Source: Leptospira bandrabouensis
GTDB lineage: Bacteria > Spirochaetota > Leptospiria > Leptospirales > Leptospiraceae
NCBI RefSeq assembly: GCF_004770905.1
Contig: NZ_RQHT01000014.1
Location: 1-64,000, forward strand
Direction: 5' to 3'
DNA length: 64,000 nt
The notes beneath the pieces are model-generated. The model was given only the letters and a program-made list of their open reading frames with translations, searched no databases and was not told the DNA's origin. Below are positions 33,842 through 42,818 of this stretch, piece by piece; position 1 is the first letter of the stretch; the number at the start of each line of letters is the position of its first letter. A program made the translations under genes and the position numbers.

Positions 33842-36382
33842 TTACCGAGGTCGAAATTCCAATCGGAATTTTCCAGCCCCTACTTGTTCCTTCGTATAGA
33901 GGATTTTCCTGTGAACTCCGTTAATATAATCATCCACTAAGTTCCCGTAAAAAGGACTAGCAAGGTTTCCGCTATTCCCGATGGGAAGTTGTGTGACAGA
34001 CTCTTCGAAACGGCCATAATCAATCACCCGCCTTTTGGATGGACCTGCAAACGCAGTCCAATCTTCTTTCATCAGTTTGTATTTTAAATTATTAACCACT
34101 TCGGCACCACCAGCAGAAGGAAGCGGACCAATATCAAAAATACCACCTATCACTGGCAATACGCCAAGCGGATGTGGGTGTTTGATTTTGTATAAGTTTT
34201 TCCAAGTCCAAAGGCTTGGCGATGCTGAGAGATGTGCCTCTAAATATCTGCCAGTTTCCTCAATCGATCTTTTGAGAATGTCTTCTCTTGATTCGATGAT
34301 CCCTTCGGTTCTTAAGTCATCCCAATAAGGAGAACTTGGATTCCTAATAAATCGGCGATAAGCATTCCAGTATTCTGCCATATCTCCATATAACTCAAAA
34401 TTGGCGGGACCCATCTCATCAATTAACAATTCCCGAAGAGTGATATAAAAGAATACATCGTAAACAGCCGCACCTTGGGATTCGGGAAAATGTTCAAAAT
34501 TCCATTTTTTCAAAATCCCTAGAACCTTTTTCCCGTTGGGAGTTTTTGTTTCTTTTACCGTAGACAAAATAAGTTCTAAATACTCTGGTGCAAAGGAAGA
34601 AACGGTATCATTTTGGATTGCCGCAAGGTCTTCCAAACTCCACTTCTCTTTTGTTTCCAAAATACCAACTAACCTTTGAAAACGATCAGGTGGTTGCCAA
34701 TTTCCTTCTGGTTTTCCAAGTCCCGGAAGTGGTTTACTTGTCACTTGGTTGTTTGCTGTGACGATGATTCCATTTTTTGGATTGATGATCTTTGGATTGT
34801 CTTTTACCGAAACATAAGCAACCACATCATTTTCACCAGTAGAACCCTCTAAAATTTTACGAGAATTTCCCGATTTTAGGATTGGAAATCTTCCCACTGC
34901 ATAATAGGCAATGTTCCCATTTTTATCCGCATAACTAAAATTAAGTCCCGGTGCTCCAATCATAGAAGAAGCTGAATCAAGTTCGGTGAACGATTTGGAT
35001 TTCCCCATTTGGAAAAGAACATCAAGCAGCGGATTTGGTAAATGGTGGTGAGCCCAATACAAACTTACAGGTCTTCCCTTAAATCCTTTGATATGTTCTG
35101 TTATGAGAGGACCGTGGTTTGTAATCCCAACTTCAAATGGAATTTCGGATCCATCTTTTTTACGGATGGGATCACGATAATATGTTAAATCTTTCCAGGT
35201 ATTTCCCGTTTTGAATTTCCCACCTTCAACGGTTTCCAAATACAAGTTAACATCATCCTGTTCCAACATGGTAAGTCCCCATGCCTTATCTCTATTATGT
35301 GCAATGAGAGGGAAAGGAATGATCGAAAGGAAATAACCATAATTTTCATATCCTGGATATTCAATATAAGCTTCATACCAAGCCCCTGGATTGGAAAGAG
35401 CAATGTGCGGATCGTTTGCAAGAACTGCCCCACCACTCTCAGAACGACTAGGTGCCACAAGCCAAGAGTTACTACCTTCTAGTGGCTCAATCGGAAGTTG
35501 CAATTGGTCCACAAAAGATACTAGTTGTTTTAGACCAAAAACCTCTTTTCCGTTTGAATGGTCTTTGGTTTCTGGTGGAAAGGAATAACTTTGGTTTGTA
35601 ACTCGATTGAAACTTGAGTTTTGGATTTGTTTAGAATCTATTTTTTGAAAATTGTTTTTATCCGCTAACCTTTGTACACCCGGTTGTGTTTCCAAAATGG
35701 TTGCATTTGTTTCAAAATCATACCGCGGGAAAAGTTCATTTGCAGACCTAGCCTTTAATTCCGACTCCATAATGGTGTACAAACTGTCCGATTTGATTCC
35801 TTCTGCAAAAGAAAAACCCATATAAAATAGGAAGGAAATGGCATCTACCCGATCAAATGGCTTCGGTTTGATTCCAAGAATGGTATATTCAATTGGCAAA
35901 TTGTCTTCGGAGAGAAAATGATTTACCCCATCCAAAAACCAATCCAATTGGTTCCATGCTTCAGGATAAATATGTTCCTTCTGGTTTACATATTCTTCCG
36001 CTGTTTTTTTCAAAAGAAGAGATTTCAAAAACTGATCGGTAGGAATGAGTTTATCACCAAAAATTTCAGTGAGTTCTCCTTTCCCAATCCGCCTTTGTAA
36101 TTCCATCTGAAAAATGCGATCCTGTGCCATTGTATAACCTAATGCAAAATAGGCGGACTTGGCATCTCCTCCCACAATATGAGGTATTCCTGCTTCATCT
36201 CGGATCACAGTCACGGCCGTTGTCAGTTTATCAGAAACAATTTCTCCGCTGTAACGAGGTGCTTTTAAGGATACAAGTCCCCAAAACAAAAAGTGTAAGG
36301 TGACAGGTAGAGTGAGAATGAAAAGTAGAAAGAGACTTAAAAAAGGTCTCTTTCTGATGAATTTTTTAGTTTTATCTAACAT
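33842..36382 (-). CDS. Penicillin acylase / acyl-homoserine-lactone acylase family
   Basis: 846 residues, an Ntn hydrolase made as one precursor. After an N-terminal membrane anchor or signal (about 10-38) comes the alpha chain, a spacer, and the autocleavage site LEGSNSW, where Ser304 would become the N-terminal nucleophile. The oxyanion region (VLANDPHIAL) and the C-terminal beta-chain glycines follow. Members hydrolyse amides such as penicillin G or acyl-homoserine lactones in the periplasm. The substrate cannot be told from sequence. It starts three bases after the stop of the membrane-anchored protein upstream. Confidence 0.9.
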   Translation of the reverse strand: MLDKTKKFIRKRPFLSLFLLFILTLPVTLHFLFWGLVSLKAPRYSGEIVSDKLTTAVTVIRDEAGIPHIVGGDAKSAYFALGYTMAQDRIFQMELQRRIGKGELTEIFGDKLIPTDQFLKSLLLKKTAEEYVNQKEHIYPEAWNQLDWFLDGVNHFLSEDNLPIEYTILGIKPKPFDRVDAISFLFYMGFSFAEGIKSDSLYTIMESELKARSANELFPRYDFETNATILETQPGVQRLADKNNFQKIDSKQIQNSSFNRVTNQSYSFPPETKDHSNGKEVFGLKQLVSFVDQLQLPIEPLEGSNSWLVAPSRSESGGAVLANDPHIALSNPGAWYEAYIEYPGYENYGYFLSIIPFPLIAHNRDKAWGLTMLEQDDVNLYLETVEGGKFKTGNTWKDLTYYRDPIRKKDGSEIPFEVGITNHGPLITEHIKGFKGRPVSLYWAHHHLPNPLLDVLFQMGKSKSFTELDSASSMIGAPGLNFSYADKNGNIAYYAVGRFPILKSGNSRKILEGSTGENDVVAYVSVKDNPKIINPKNGIIVTANNQVTSKPLPGLGKPEGNWQPPDRFQRLVGILETKEKWSLEDLAAIQNDTVSSFAPEYLELILSTVKETKTPNGKKVLGILKKWNFEHFPESQGAAVYDVFFYITLRELLIDEMGPANFELYGDMAEYWNAYRRFIRNPSSPYWDDLRTEGIIESREDILKRSIEETGRYLEAHLSASPSLWTWKNLYKIKHPHPLGVLPVIGGIFDIGPLPSAGGAEVVNNLKYKLMKEDWTAFAGPSKRRVIDYGRFEESVTQLPIGNSGNLASPFYGNLVDDYINGVHRKILYTKEQVGAGKFRLEFRPR

Positions 36383-36385
36383 AGG

Positions 36386-37588
36386 TTATTGTAGTGCTTT
36401 GATTTGACGAATGCGATTTTGTTTGTCTGCTGAATCCCAAGCTGCATTCGAGAAGGATTCCACTTTATAATATTTTGTTTTGTACTCATCTTTATAAGGA
36501 ACAACAAGCTCACGATCAGGTTCTGTTGTTTTTGCCGCTTGGATTTTTCTGAGCCCTTCTGCCCCTTGGTTGAACCATTCAGGATCAATGGGTAAGTTGA
36601 CTCGGTGTCCACGAAAAGATGTCGCCAAATACGGACCATCTAAGTCTTTATCACGAAGGATTTTCCCGAAAAAAGTAAATTCCACTTCGTTCGAACCAGA
36701 AACCAAATCTCCATCGTACACGGCATAGGCGATATATTCCCCATTCTTTTCGTCTTTTAAATTTGCTTCTAAATGGTATTTTCCTTTTCGATAAACATTC
36801 ACCACTGCACGAACAATGAGGGATCCGTCTTGTAAAGAGTCAGAAAAAACTCCATTAAATTCAGCTGGAATGGAAGGACTAGAAAAGAAACTAGATGTAA
36901 GAGTTGTTTTAAGATTTTCTGGTCCGTAAGTAATTTCTGCAACAAGAGACATTTGTCCCCAATCACCTTTCTGTGGTTTCCAAGAGAATGTAAAAATATT
37001 ATCTCCTCTAGTTTGGTCCCCATCGGTTCCGTTGTCATTCACAGAGGCACTGACTACGCCGTATCTTTGCCCTTCCCATTCTTTAAAAACTTGATGAGAA
37101 TCAATGGATACCTTTACTCGATTCCTTGCTTTGTCACGACATTCTAATGTTACATACATCATGTCTTTGTTTCCAATGACTGCCCAAGTTTTTGGTTGGA
37201 ATAAACATACATAACCTGTTGGTTCGTTCGTTTTTGGATCGATGGAATAATCGGGAGAAGTTTCAATAATGAATGGGAAAGCCAAATCATGATTGAGGAT
37301 GGACATTGGTCTTGAGAAAGGTGGGTATTCAGCCCATTCTAAATACTTTTCTAAAATATATTCAGGAGTGGCACCATCGTCTGGAACGCCGCTTGATCCA
37401 TCCGATCCACTTCCAGAACTATCATCATTTTGCGTTGGATCAGAGTTACTTGCCATCCTTTCTTGTCTGGCTTTCTCTCTAGCATCTTGATCCGATCCAA
37501 CATTATCCTTAAATAAAAAGAAGATAAGGCCAATCACGACCAATATAACAACTGCTAGATACACACCGTATCTACGAATTAAATCCAT
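36386..37588 (-). CDS. Membrane-anchored exported protein, unknown function
   Basis: 400 residues. A single N-terminal hydrophobic segment (about 10-27), then a Ser/Asp/Gly-rich linker (about 48-75) and a beta-rich periplasmic region of about 320 residues containing two immunoglobulin-like stretches (VTLECRDKARNRVKVSIDS, DGSLIVRAVVNVYRKGKYHLEANL). No enzymatic motif. It is followed after three bases by the acylase gene, so the two are probably co-expressed. Leptospira surface proteins often have this plan. No family recognised with certainty. Confidence 0.7.
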   Translation of the reverse strand: MDLIRRYGVYLAVVILVVIGLIFFLFKDNVGSDQDAREKARQERMASNSDPTQNDDSSGSGSDGSSGVPDDGATPEYILEKYLEWAEYPPFSRPMSILNHDLAFPFIIETSPDYSIDPKTNEPTGYVCLFQPKTWAVIGNKDMMYVTLECRDKARNRVKVSIDSHQVFKEWEGQRYGVVSASVNDNGTDGDQTRGDNIFTFSWKPQKGDWGQMSLVAEITYGPENLKTTLTSSFFSSPSIPAEFNGVFSDSLQDGSLIVRAVVNVYRKGKYHLEANLKDEKNGEYIAYAVYDGDLVSGSNEVEFTFFGKILRDKDLDGPYLATSFRGHRVNLPIDPEWFNQGAEGLRKIQAAKTTEPDRELVVPYKDEYKTKYYKVESFSNAAWDSADKQNRIRQIKALQ

Positions 37589-37658
37589 ACGCTCCCATCC
37601 TTTTGTTTTATAAAACGGATAAGAGCCTTGTCGGTTTTAAAACTATGTAAAGTAAAAT

Positions 37659-38315
37659 TTAGATAGAAAGAAGACTCGCTACAGTTTCAGTAATCAGACT
37701 TTGTGTTGGTACGGGCATCGATTTCCATTCTTCGTAATACCGGTACACTGATCGCGAATACTCTGGAATGCCTCCAAATCGTTTATAACCTCCAAGCCCT
37801 GCATTATAAGATAATAAGGCAGCCTCCAAGGAATCAGTGCGTTCCATTAAATAATTCAAATAAAGAACACCAATGTACAAATTAATTTCAGGTTCATACA
37901 AATTCTTAGCAGAAGAAAAAGGAATTCCTTCTTTTTCAGCCAACCACTTGGCTGTTGCCGGCATTACTTGCATGAGTCCAAGTGCGCCTTTATGTGACTT
38001 CGCTCTTTTATGGAACTGCGATTCGGTCTGCACAAGGCCTACCAAAAATCCCAATTTGTCATAACGTTCCATTTTGTTACCTACGGGAAACCTCAGGTTA
38101 AGGGCAGCATTTTCCATCGCAGAAACCAATTCTCGCCTTTCCTTAGGAGTAAGGTTTGGTCTGTGTTTGGCAATATAGACTTCCAATTTCCATTTGGAAG
38201 ATTCATTACGAACAGAAAGACCGGCAGAGCTGATCTTTCCATAGGATTCTGTGAGGAAAATAACCAAAAGTAGGCCAGTTCCTAAAATTTGAGTGATTGT
38301 GTTTCGTTTTCGCAT
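37659..38315 (-). CDS. Lytic transglycosylase (SLT domain)
   Basis: 218 residues. A signal-like N-terminus (about 5-26) precedes a soluble lytic transglycosylase domain: GLVQTESQFHKRAKSHKGALGLMQVMPATA with catalytic Glu98, and SYNAGLGGYKRFGG in the last part. It cleaves peptidoglycan glycan strands to anhydromuropeptides in the periplasm. It reads away from the histidine kinase gene, with two palindromes in the shared upstream region. It is probably part of a minus-strand group with the acylase and the anchored protein. Confidence 0.93.
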   Translation of the reverse strand: MRKRNTITQILGTGLLLVIFLTESYGKISSAGLSVRNESSKWKLEVYIAKHRPNLTPKERRELVSAMENAALNLRFPVGNKMERYDKLGFLVGLVQTESQFHKRAKSHKGALGLMQVMPATAKWLAEKEGIPFSSAKNLYEPEINLYIGVLYLNYLMERTDSLEAALLSYNAGLGGYKRFGGIPEYSRSVYRYYEEWKSMPVPTQSLITETVASLLSI

Positions 38316-38339
38316 GGGGTCCTCATTTTCAGACTTTCA

Positions 38340-38356
38340 ATTGTGCATCGCACAAT
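38340..38356. promoter_or_regulatory. TTGTGC-N3-GCACAA operator-like palindrome, copy 1
   Basis: ATTGTGC, ATC, GCACAAT: a perfect 7+3+7 dyad in the intergenic region between the divergent lytic transglycosylase and histidine kinase genes. A second copy lies 58 bases away. The regulator is not known. Confidence 0.5.
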
Positions 38357-38398
38357 AAGTCCATGATTTTCGAGACTGTCCTGTTGGCAAGGGGAATT

Positions 38399-38413
38399 TT
38401 GTGCGTCGCACTA
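38399..38413. promoter_or_regulatory. TTGTGC-N3-GCACTA operator-like palindrome, copy 2
   Basis: TTGTGC, GTC, GCACTA, one mismatch from symmetry. Centre-to-centre distance to the first copy is 58 bases, near five and a half helical turns. It overlaps a TATAGG that could serve as a -10 element for the histidine kinase gene. Confidence 0.4.
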
Positions 38414-38478
38414 TAGGATTTCTCCCGGGATAACGAAATGCTTGCCGAAAGTCAAATCTCAGGGATTTCTGGATTGGC

Positions 38479-40860
38479 TTGGCTCCCTTACTGAATCTAT
38501 ACAGTTTTTTTTATTTTGGGCTCTGTTTGGTGAGCGGGATTGCCTTTGTCTACTTTATGTCCCGAAAGGAGGATTTAACCCCTACTTTCCGAGGCCTTCT
38601 CATTCCCCTTATCTGTCTTTTTTTCTGGTCGGTGGCTTGGTCGATTTGCAATTCCTTTGTTGCCCCTTGGACCGCTTACGTTTTTGTTTTTTTGAAAAAT
38701 CCCGTCATTTTGATTTTGGGTGTTGCCTCTTCCCATTTAGCCTTTGGATTTCAGGAAAATAGTTTTCCGCGTTGGAAACAATGGAGCCTTCGCGTACACA
38801 TCACACTTGCCGTCCTTGCGATTTTTGCCAACGGAACCGGTTTTTTTTTCCGTGAAGTACATTTTGATCCCAAAATGGAATTCTATGTTCCAGACCAACA
38901 ATCCACCTCTCTGATAGTCCAACTTTCCATCCTTTCCATTGCAGGTACTATGTTTTTGGTTCTTGGAAATACGATTGTTGTACTTTTTGCTAAATACTTA
39001 AAGTTTCAAGGTTTACAAAAAAGAAATACAGGAGGATTTCTTTTAGCCATCCTAGGGATTCTTTCTTTGGCATTAGCTGATATCCTTGTGGATCTAAATT
39101 ATTTCAGCAAACCAACCTTTCTTTTTTTACTAACTAACCTAACAATCATTATCATGACGATTCTTATTTTGGTTTCACTAAACCAAGAAACAATACCTTC
39201 CACGGTTGGATTTAAAATCATGACTTTCAATTTAACCATTTTGTATTTGATCCTTTCCATCGTTGCTAATTTTTTATTCAACAGGTTTCGTGTGGATTTT
39301 CAAAATGAAATGAGTCGAGAAAAACATAGCATTAAAACACAACTGGAACTTGGTTCGACTTATCCATTTGTATATCTTTCTGAACTAGTCATAGACATAC
39401 AGAATCAAAATTTCCGCATCAATAAAGTTAACTTTACAAAAGAGAATATAAAAGAATTTAAAAAGGTTTCATCTTCTTTCGAATCATTTCAGTTACATTC
39501 ATTGACAAATGAACCTAGTGGCATTTACTGGACTTCTGATTTTTACGCGAAAAACCATCATTTTTTAGTCGCAATCCCTTATATTGAATACAGAAACAAA
39601 GTACACCAAACCGTTGTTTGGCTTATCGTTACTCTCCTATTCTCTTTATTTACAATTTTTATGTTATATCCCGTATTACATAAAACAAGTATTGTATATC
39701 CATTAACCAGATTACTGGCAGGGATTAGAAAAATGCATTCAGGGGATTTGTTTGTTACTGTCAAAGTATCAAGCAGAGATGAAATTGGCGAGTTATCCAA
39801 TAGTTTTAACGAAATGATTTCCATTGTTCGGGATGCAAGGCTTCAATTAGAACAAAAAATCAAAGAACGCACAGAATCTTTAAACCAAACCATCTTAGAA
39901 CTAAGAGAAACCCAAGAACAACTTTTACATGCAGAACGAATGTCCACTCTAGGTAAAATTGCAGCCAGTGTAGCACATGAAATCAATAACCCACTAGCAG
40001 CTATTAAAGGAAGTATCCAATTTATCAAAGATGGGCAGGCAAATGTTGTTAGTTCAGAAAAAACAGAACTGGTCCTTTTAGCAGAACAATTTTTGGAAGA
40101 GTTTAAAACCCAAAAACGATCTGAAGTTACGTCACGGTTCAAAAGGAAAAAAGAACTCATTGCATATTTTAAATCCAAATCGATTCCCGATCCCATCTCC
40201 CTTGCTGATACTTGTTTCGATTTTAAAATTGAAACTATTCCAGAAGAATACCAAAAATTATTCGATACAGAAGAAGGAAGAAACACCTTCCAATCCAAAC
40301 TCAATGAATTTGTCATTGGTTTCCATTTGGGGATTATTGAAACGGCAGTGGAACGGGCCTCAAAGATTGTATTTGCACTCAAACATCATTCCTATGCTGG
40401 TCCCAAGGAATCACAAAAACTCCTTTCTCTCAAAGAGGGGATCGATTCGGTTCTTTCCATGTATTCCACCAGTTGGAAACAGAGTATCGAAATTGATTGG
40501 AAAATCAGTGGAGATCCCGTAATTCTCGGGCATGCCGACGAACTCGTGCAAGTTTGGACCAATCTCATTTACAATGCCATCCAAGCCTGTCCCAAAGAAG
40601 GAGGGAAAATCCAAATTTTCCTCAAAGAAGAAGAAACAGAAGCAATTGTCAGCATTGAAGACAATGGGAAAGGAATCCCTGAGGAAATTCTTCCCCGAAT
40701 CTTTGAGCCCTTTTTTACCACAAAAGAACTAGGAATGGGCACGGGGCTTGGGCTATCGATCGTCCAGAAAATCATCCAGAACCACAATGGAAACATCCAA
40801 GTGGAAAGTCGTCCCGGCAAAACCCTTTTTACCATCCGCATTCCCCTAGCAAAATCCTAG
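38479..40860 (+). CDS. Membrane sensor histidine kinase
   Basis: 793 residues. The N-terminal part has seven or eight membrane helices resembling a 7TM-HisK sensor (about 1-210), then a second pair of helices around a small extracytoplasmic domain (about 250-395), a HAMP linker (LLAGIRKMHSGDLFVTVKVSSRDEIGELSNSFNEM), a coiled coil and HisKA with His500 in AHEINNPLAAIKGS. HATPase motifs follow: NLIYNAIQA (N), DNGKGIP (G1), FEPFFTTK (F) and GMGTGLGLSIVQ (G2). A roughly 110-residue insertion lies between the H box and the ATPase. The start is a TTG at 38479, chosen for the first helix. No cognate response regulator is adjacent. Confidence 0.88.
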   Translation: MAPLLNLYSFFYFGLCLVSGIAFVYFMSRKEDLTPTFRGLLIPLICLFFWSVAWSICNSFVAPWTAYVFVFLKNPVILILGVASSHLAFGFQENSFPRWKQWSLRVHITLAVLAIFANGTGFFFREVHFDPKMEFYVPDQQSTSLIVQLSILSIAGTMFLVLGNTIVVLFAKYLKFQGLQKRNTGGFLLAILGILSLALADILVDLNYFSKPTFLFLLTNLTIIIMTILILVSLNQETIPSTVGFKIMTFNLTILYLILSIVANFLFNRFRVDFQNEMSREKHSIKTQLELGSTYPFVYLSELVIDIQNQNFRINKVNFTKENIKEFKKVSSSFESFQLHSLTNEPSGIYWTSDFYAKNHHFLVAIPYIEYRNKVHQTVVWLIVTLLFSLFTIFMLYPVLHKTSIVYPLTRLLAGIRKMHSGDLFVTVKVSSRDEIGELSNSFNEMISIVRDARLQLEQKIKERTESLNQTILELRETQEQLLHAERMSTLGKIAASVAHEINNPLAAIKGSIQFIKDGQANVVSSEKTELVLLAEQFLEEFKTQKRSEVTSRFKRKKELIAYFKSKSIPDPISLADTCFDFKIETIPEEYQKLFDTEEGRNTFQSKLNEFVIGFHLGIIETAVERASKIVFALKHHSYAGPKESQKLLSLKEGIDSVLSMYSTSWKQSIEIDWKISGDPVILGHADELVQVWTNLIYNAIQACPKEGGKIQIFLKEEETEAIVSIEDNGKGIPEEILPRIFEPFFTTKELGMGTGLGLSIVQKIIQNHNGNIQVESRPGKTLFTIRIPLAKS

Positions 40861-40943
40861 GAATCTGCCCTAAAGATCGTCAGAGAAACCCTGACAATGG
40901 CAAAAATATGTTAAAATTTTGTCTAAATATGTAAAAAAATTTC

Positions 40944-40970
40944 TTGTCAATCTTTTGCCAAACTTATAAA
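40944..40970 (+). promoter_or_regulatory. Candidate promoter of the hydrolase array
   Basis: TTGTCA (40944-40949) is followed after 15 bases by TATAAA (40965-40970), then AAGGAGA and the ATG of the first hydrolase gene at 41007. The short spacing makes the call tentative. Confidence 0.35.
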
Positions 40971-41006
40971 ACAAGGAGAACATACCTTCGGAAACAGGAA
41001 AACAAG

Positions 41007-41813
41007 ATGCGAACTCTACTAGCAACCATAACGGCAGTCCTTTTAGCAGGATCCCTAAGTGCACAGACTTATACAGTCTTTATCCACGGAAAATCAGACA
41101 AAAATCATAATGGCGTTGGGACCACTGACGTAAACAGCTATTGGGGTTCTTCCGTTAATTCGGTAGGGGGAACAAGAATTTTCATCGGTTATGATGGAAC
41201 GACTGACCCTAGATCTTACGGATCTTCCAGGGCACAAACTAATATTGCCACAGGTCTTACTAACTATTGCAAAGGATCTAACTCTTGTAAGATCGTTTGC
41301 CACTCTGCTGGATGTTATGCAATTGAGTATTGGTTGTCAAACCTTGGTTCAACTGCCTCCTCAAAAGGATTTAATCTTACAAAAGTAACAGCACTTGCTG
41401 CGGCTTCTGGTGGATCAGAACTTGCGAACGCTCTGAACGGAATCACTTTCGGATTTGGTGGAAACGCAATGGACAAATCACTTATAGTTACCACAGCTCG
41501 TGGTGCTTTCAATCACAACAACACTGCTGGTGTTGCCGTTAACCACGTTCCAGGTTACAAAGGTATGATTGGTGCCTCCCTCATTCTTCCTGGTGAAGAT
41601 GACTATGCTGTGGCTTACCACTCTTCTTGTGGATACAATAGAACTGGTGGTTTAAATAAATGCCAATCTTCACTCACTCAATACGAAGGGCTCTGGCCAT
41701 TTGGATCCAATAAAACATACAACCAATACAGTGGACACTACCGTGCTCCTTCTGTTTCTTCCACAGGACTTTATTTAGACCACGGACAAATCAAAACCGA
41801 AGGTTGGAGATAA
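41007..41813 (+). CDS. Secreted alpha/beta-hydrolase, tandem paralogue 1
   Basis: 268 residues from the ATG at 41007 (AGGAAAACAAG upstream). The signal peptide is cut after residue 19 (SLSA). The mature protein opens with an alpha/beta-hydrolase strand and oxyanion loop (YTVFIHGKSD). Its nucleophile elbow reads CHSAGC with Ser100, so the first glycine of G-x-S-x-G is replaced by Cys98. Four cysteines (88, 94, 98, 103) cluster there and two more lie in SSCGYN and NKCQSS. Acid and base are probably in EDDYAVAYHSS or LYLDH. It may be an esterase or lipase acting outside the cell. It is followed 41 bases later by a near-identical gene. Confidence 0.8.
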   Translation: MRTLLATITAVLLAGSLSAQTYTVFIHGKSDKNHNGVGTTDVNSYWGSSVNSVGGTRIFIGYDGTTDPRSYGSSRAQTNIATGLTNYCKGSNSCKIVCHSAGCYAIEYWLSNLGSTASSKGFNLTKVTALAAASGGSELANALNGITFGFGGNAMDKSLIVTTARGAFNHNNTAGVAVNHVPGYKGMIGASLILPGEDDYAVAYHSSCGYNRTGGLNKCQSSLTQYEGLWPFGSNKTYNQYSGHYRAPSVSSTGLYLDHGQIKTEGWR

Positions 41814-41854
41814 GTTAACCGGTATCATTCAAAGAAAGGAAAAGGAAAAAAAAG

Positions 41855-42661
41855 ATGCGTAGCTCAATCACAACAATACTTGCGATGCTGTTTGCAGGAT
41901 CGCTCAGTGCCCAAACTTACACTGTGTTCATTCACGGTAAGTCAGACAAAAACCACAACGGTGTGGGAACAACAGACGTAAACGGATACTGGGGTTCTTC
42001 CACTAGTTCCGTTTCTGGATCAAAAATTTTCATCGGATACGATGGAACGACTGATCCTAGAACTTACGGATCTTCTCGTGCACAAACAAACATTGCCACA
42101 GGTCTTACAAACTATTGCAAAGGATCTAACTCTTGCAAAATCGTTTGCCACTCTGCTGGTTGTTATGCGATTGAGTATTGGTTATCTAACCTTGGTTCTA
42201 CTGCCTCCTCAAAAGGATTTAATCTTACAAAAGTAACAGCACTTGCTGCAGCTTCTGGTGGATCAGAACTTGCTTCTGCGCTAAACGGAATTACTTTTGG
42301 ATTTGCAGGAAACGCGATGGACAAATCTCTCATCGTAGGAACCGCTCGTGGTGCTTTCAATCACAACAACACTGCCGGTGTTGCGGTAAACCACGTTCCT
42401 GGTTACAAAGGAATGTTTGGAGCTTCTGCCATCCTTCCTGGAGAAGATGACTATGCTGTGGCATACCACTCTTCTTGCGGTTACAACAAAGCAGGTGGAC
42501 TTAACAAATGCCAATCTTCTCTCACTCAAAGTGAAGGAATCTGGCCTTTTAATTCCAACGTAACCTACACACAATACAGCGGACATTACCGTGCTCCTTC
42601 TGTAACTGCGACTGGACTTTACCTCGACCACAGCGAAATCAAATCAGAAGGATATCGGTAA
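41855..42661 (+). CDS. Secreted alpha/beta-hydrolase, tandem paralogue 2
   Basis: 268 residues, very close to paralogue 1 throughout, including the CHSAGC elbow, all cysteines and the C-terminal LYLDH. Main differences are in the signal peptide (MRSSITTILAMLFAGSLSA) and a few surface positions. It has its own ribosome site (AGGAAAAGGAAA) and probably shares a transcript with paralogue 1. It ends 44 bases before a strong terminator. Its first 60 bases are nearly identical to those of paralogue 3, so the array probably grew by recent tandem duplication. Confidence 0.8.
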   Translation: MRSSITTILAMLFAGSLSAQTYTVFIHGKSDKNHNGVGTTDVNGYWGSSTSSVSGSKIFIGYDGTTDPRTYGSSRAQTNIATGLTNYCKGSNSCKIVCHSAGCYAIEYWLSNLGSTASSKGFNLTKVTALAAASGGSELASALNGITFGFAGNAMDKSLIVGTARGAFNHNNTAGVAVNHVPGYKGMFGASAILPGEDDYAVAYHSSCGYNKAGGLNKCQSSLTQSEGIWPFNSNVTYTQYSGHYRAPSVTATGLYLDHSEIKSEGYR

Positions 42662-42705
42662 ATCGCCGAAACTCCCACTCTTCTCTGAATCAAGAGAAAA
42701 GGATA

Positions 42706-42733
42706 GGTCAGCCAATCGGCTGGCCTTTTTTTT
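42706..42733 (+). terminator. Terminator after hydrolase paralogue 2
   Basis: GGTCAGCC, AATC and GGCTGGCC followed by eight T residues. It separates paralogues 1 and 2 from paralogue 3, which must therefore be transcribed from its own promoter. Confidence 0.88.
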
Positions 42734-42751
42734 GCCCCAACTATATATAAA

Positions 42752-42792
42752 TTGACATATTTGACTTATTTATGGAATTTGTGTCGTAATAT
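42752..42792 (+). promoter_or_regulatory. Candidate promoter region of hydrolase paralogue 3
   Basis: AT-rich stretch after the terminator with TTGACA (42752-42757), TTGACT (42761-42766) and TAATAT (42787-42792). The TTGACT to TAATAT gap is 20 bases, longer than ideal. A promoter is required here because a terminator precedes, but the exact elements are uncertain. Confidence 0.35.
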
Positions 42793-42818
42793 AGAAAATC
42801 AGAAAAAGGAAAAAAAAG

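Noticed and set aside
38442..38762. Open frame of 106 residues before the histidine kinase
   Set aside because: It overlaps the kinase start in another frame and has a basic, tryptophan-rich composition typical of shadow frames. The kinase frame has the membrane helices.
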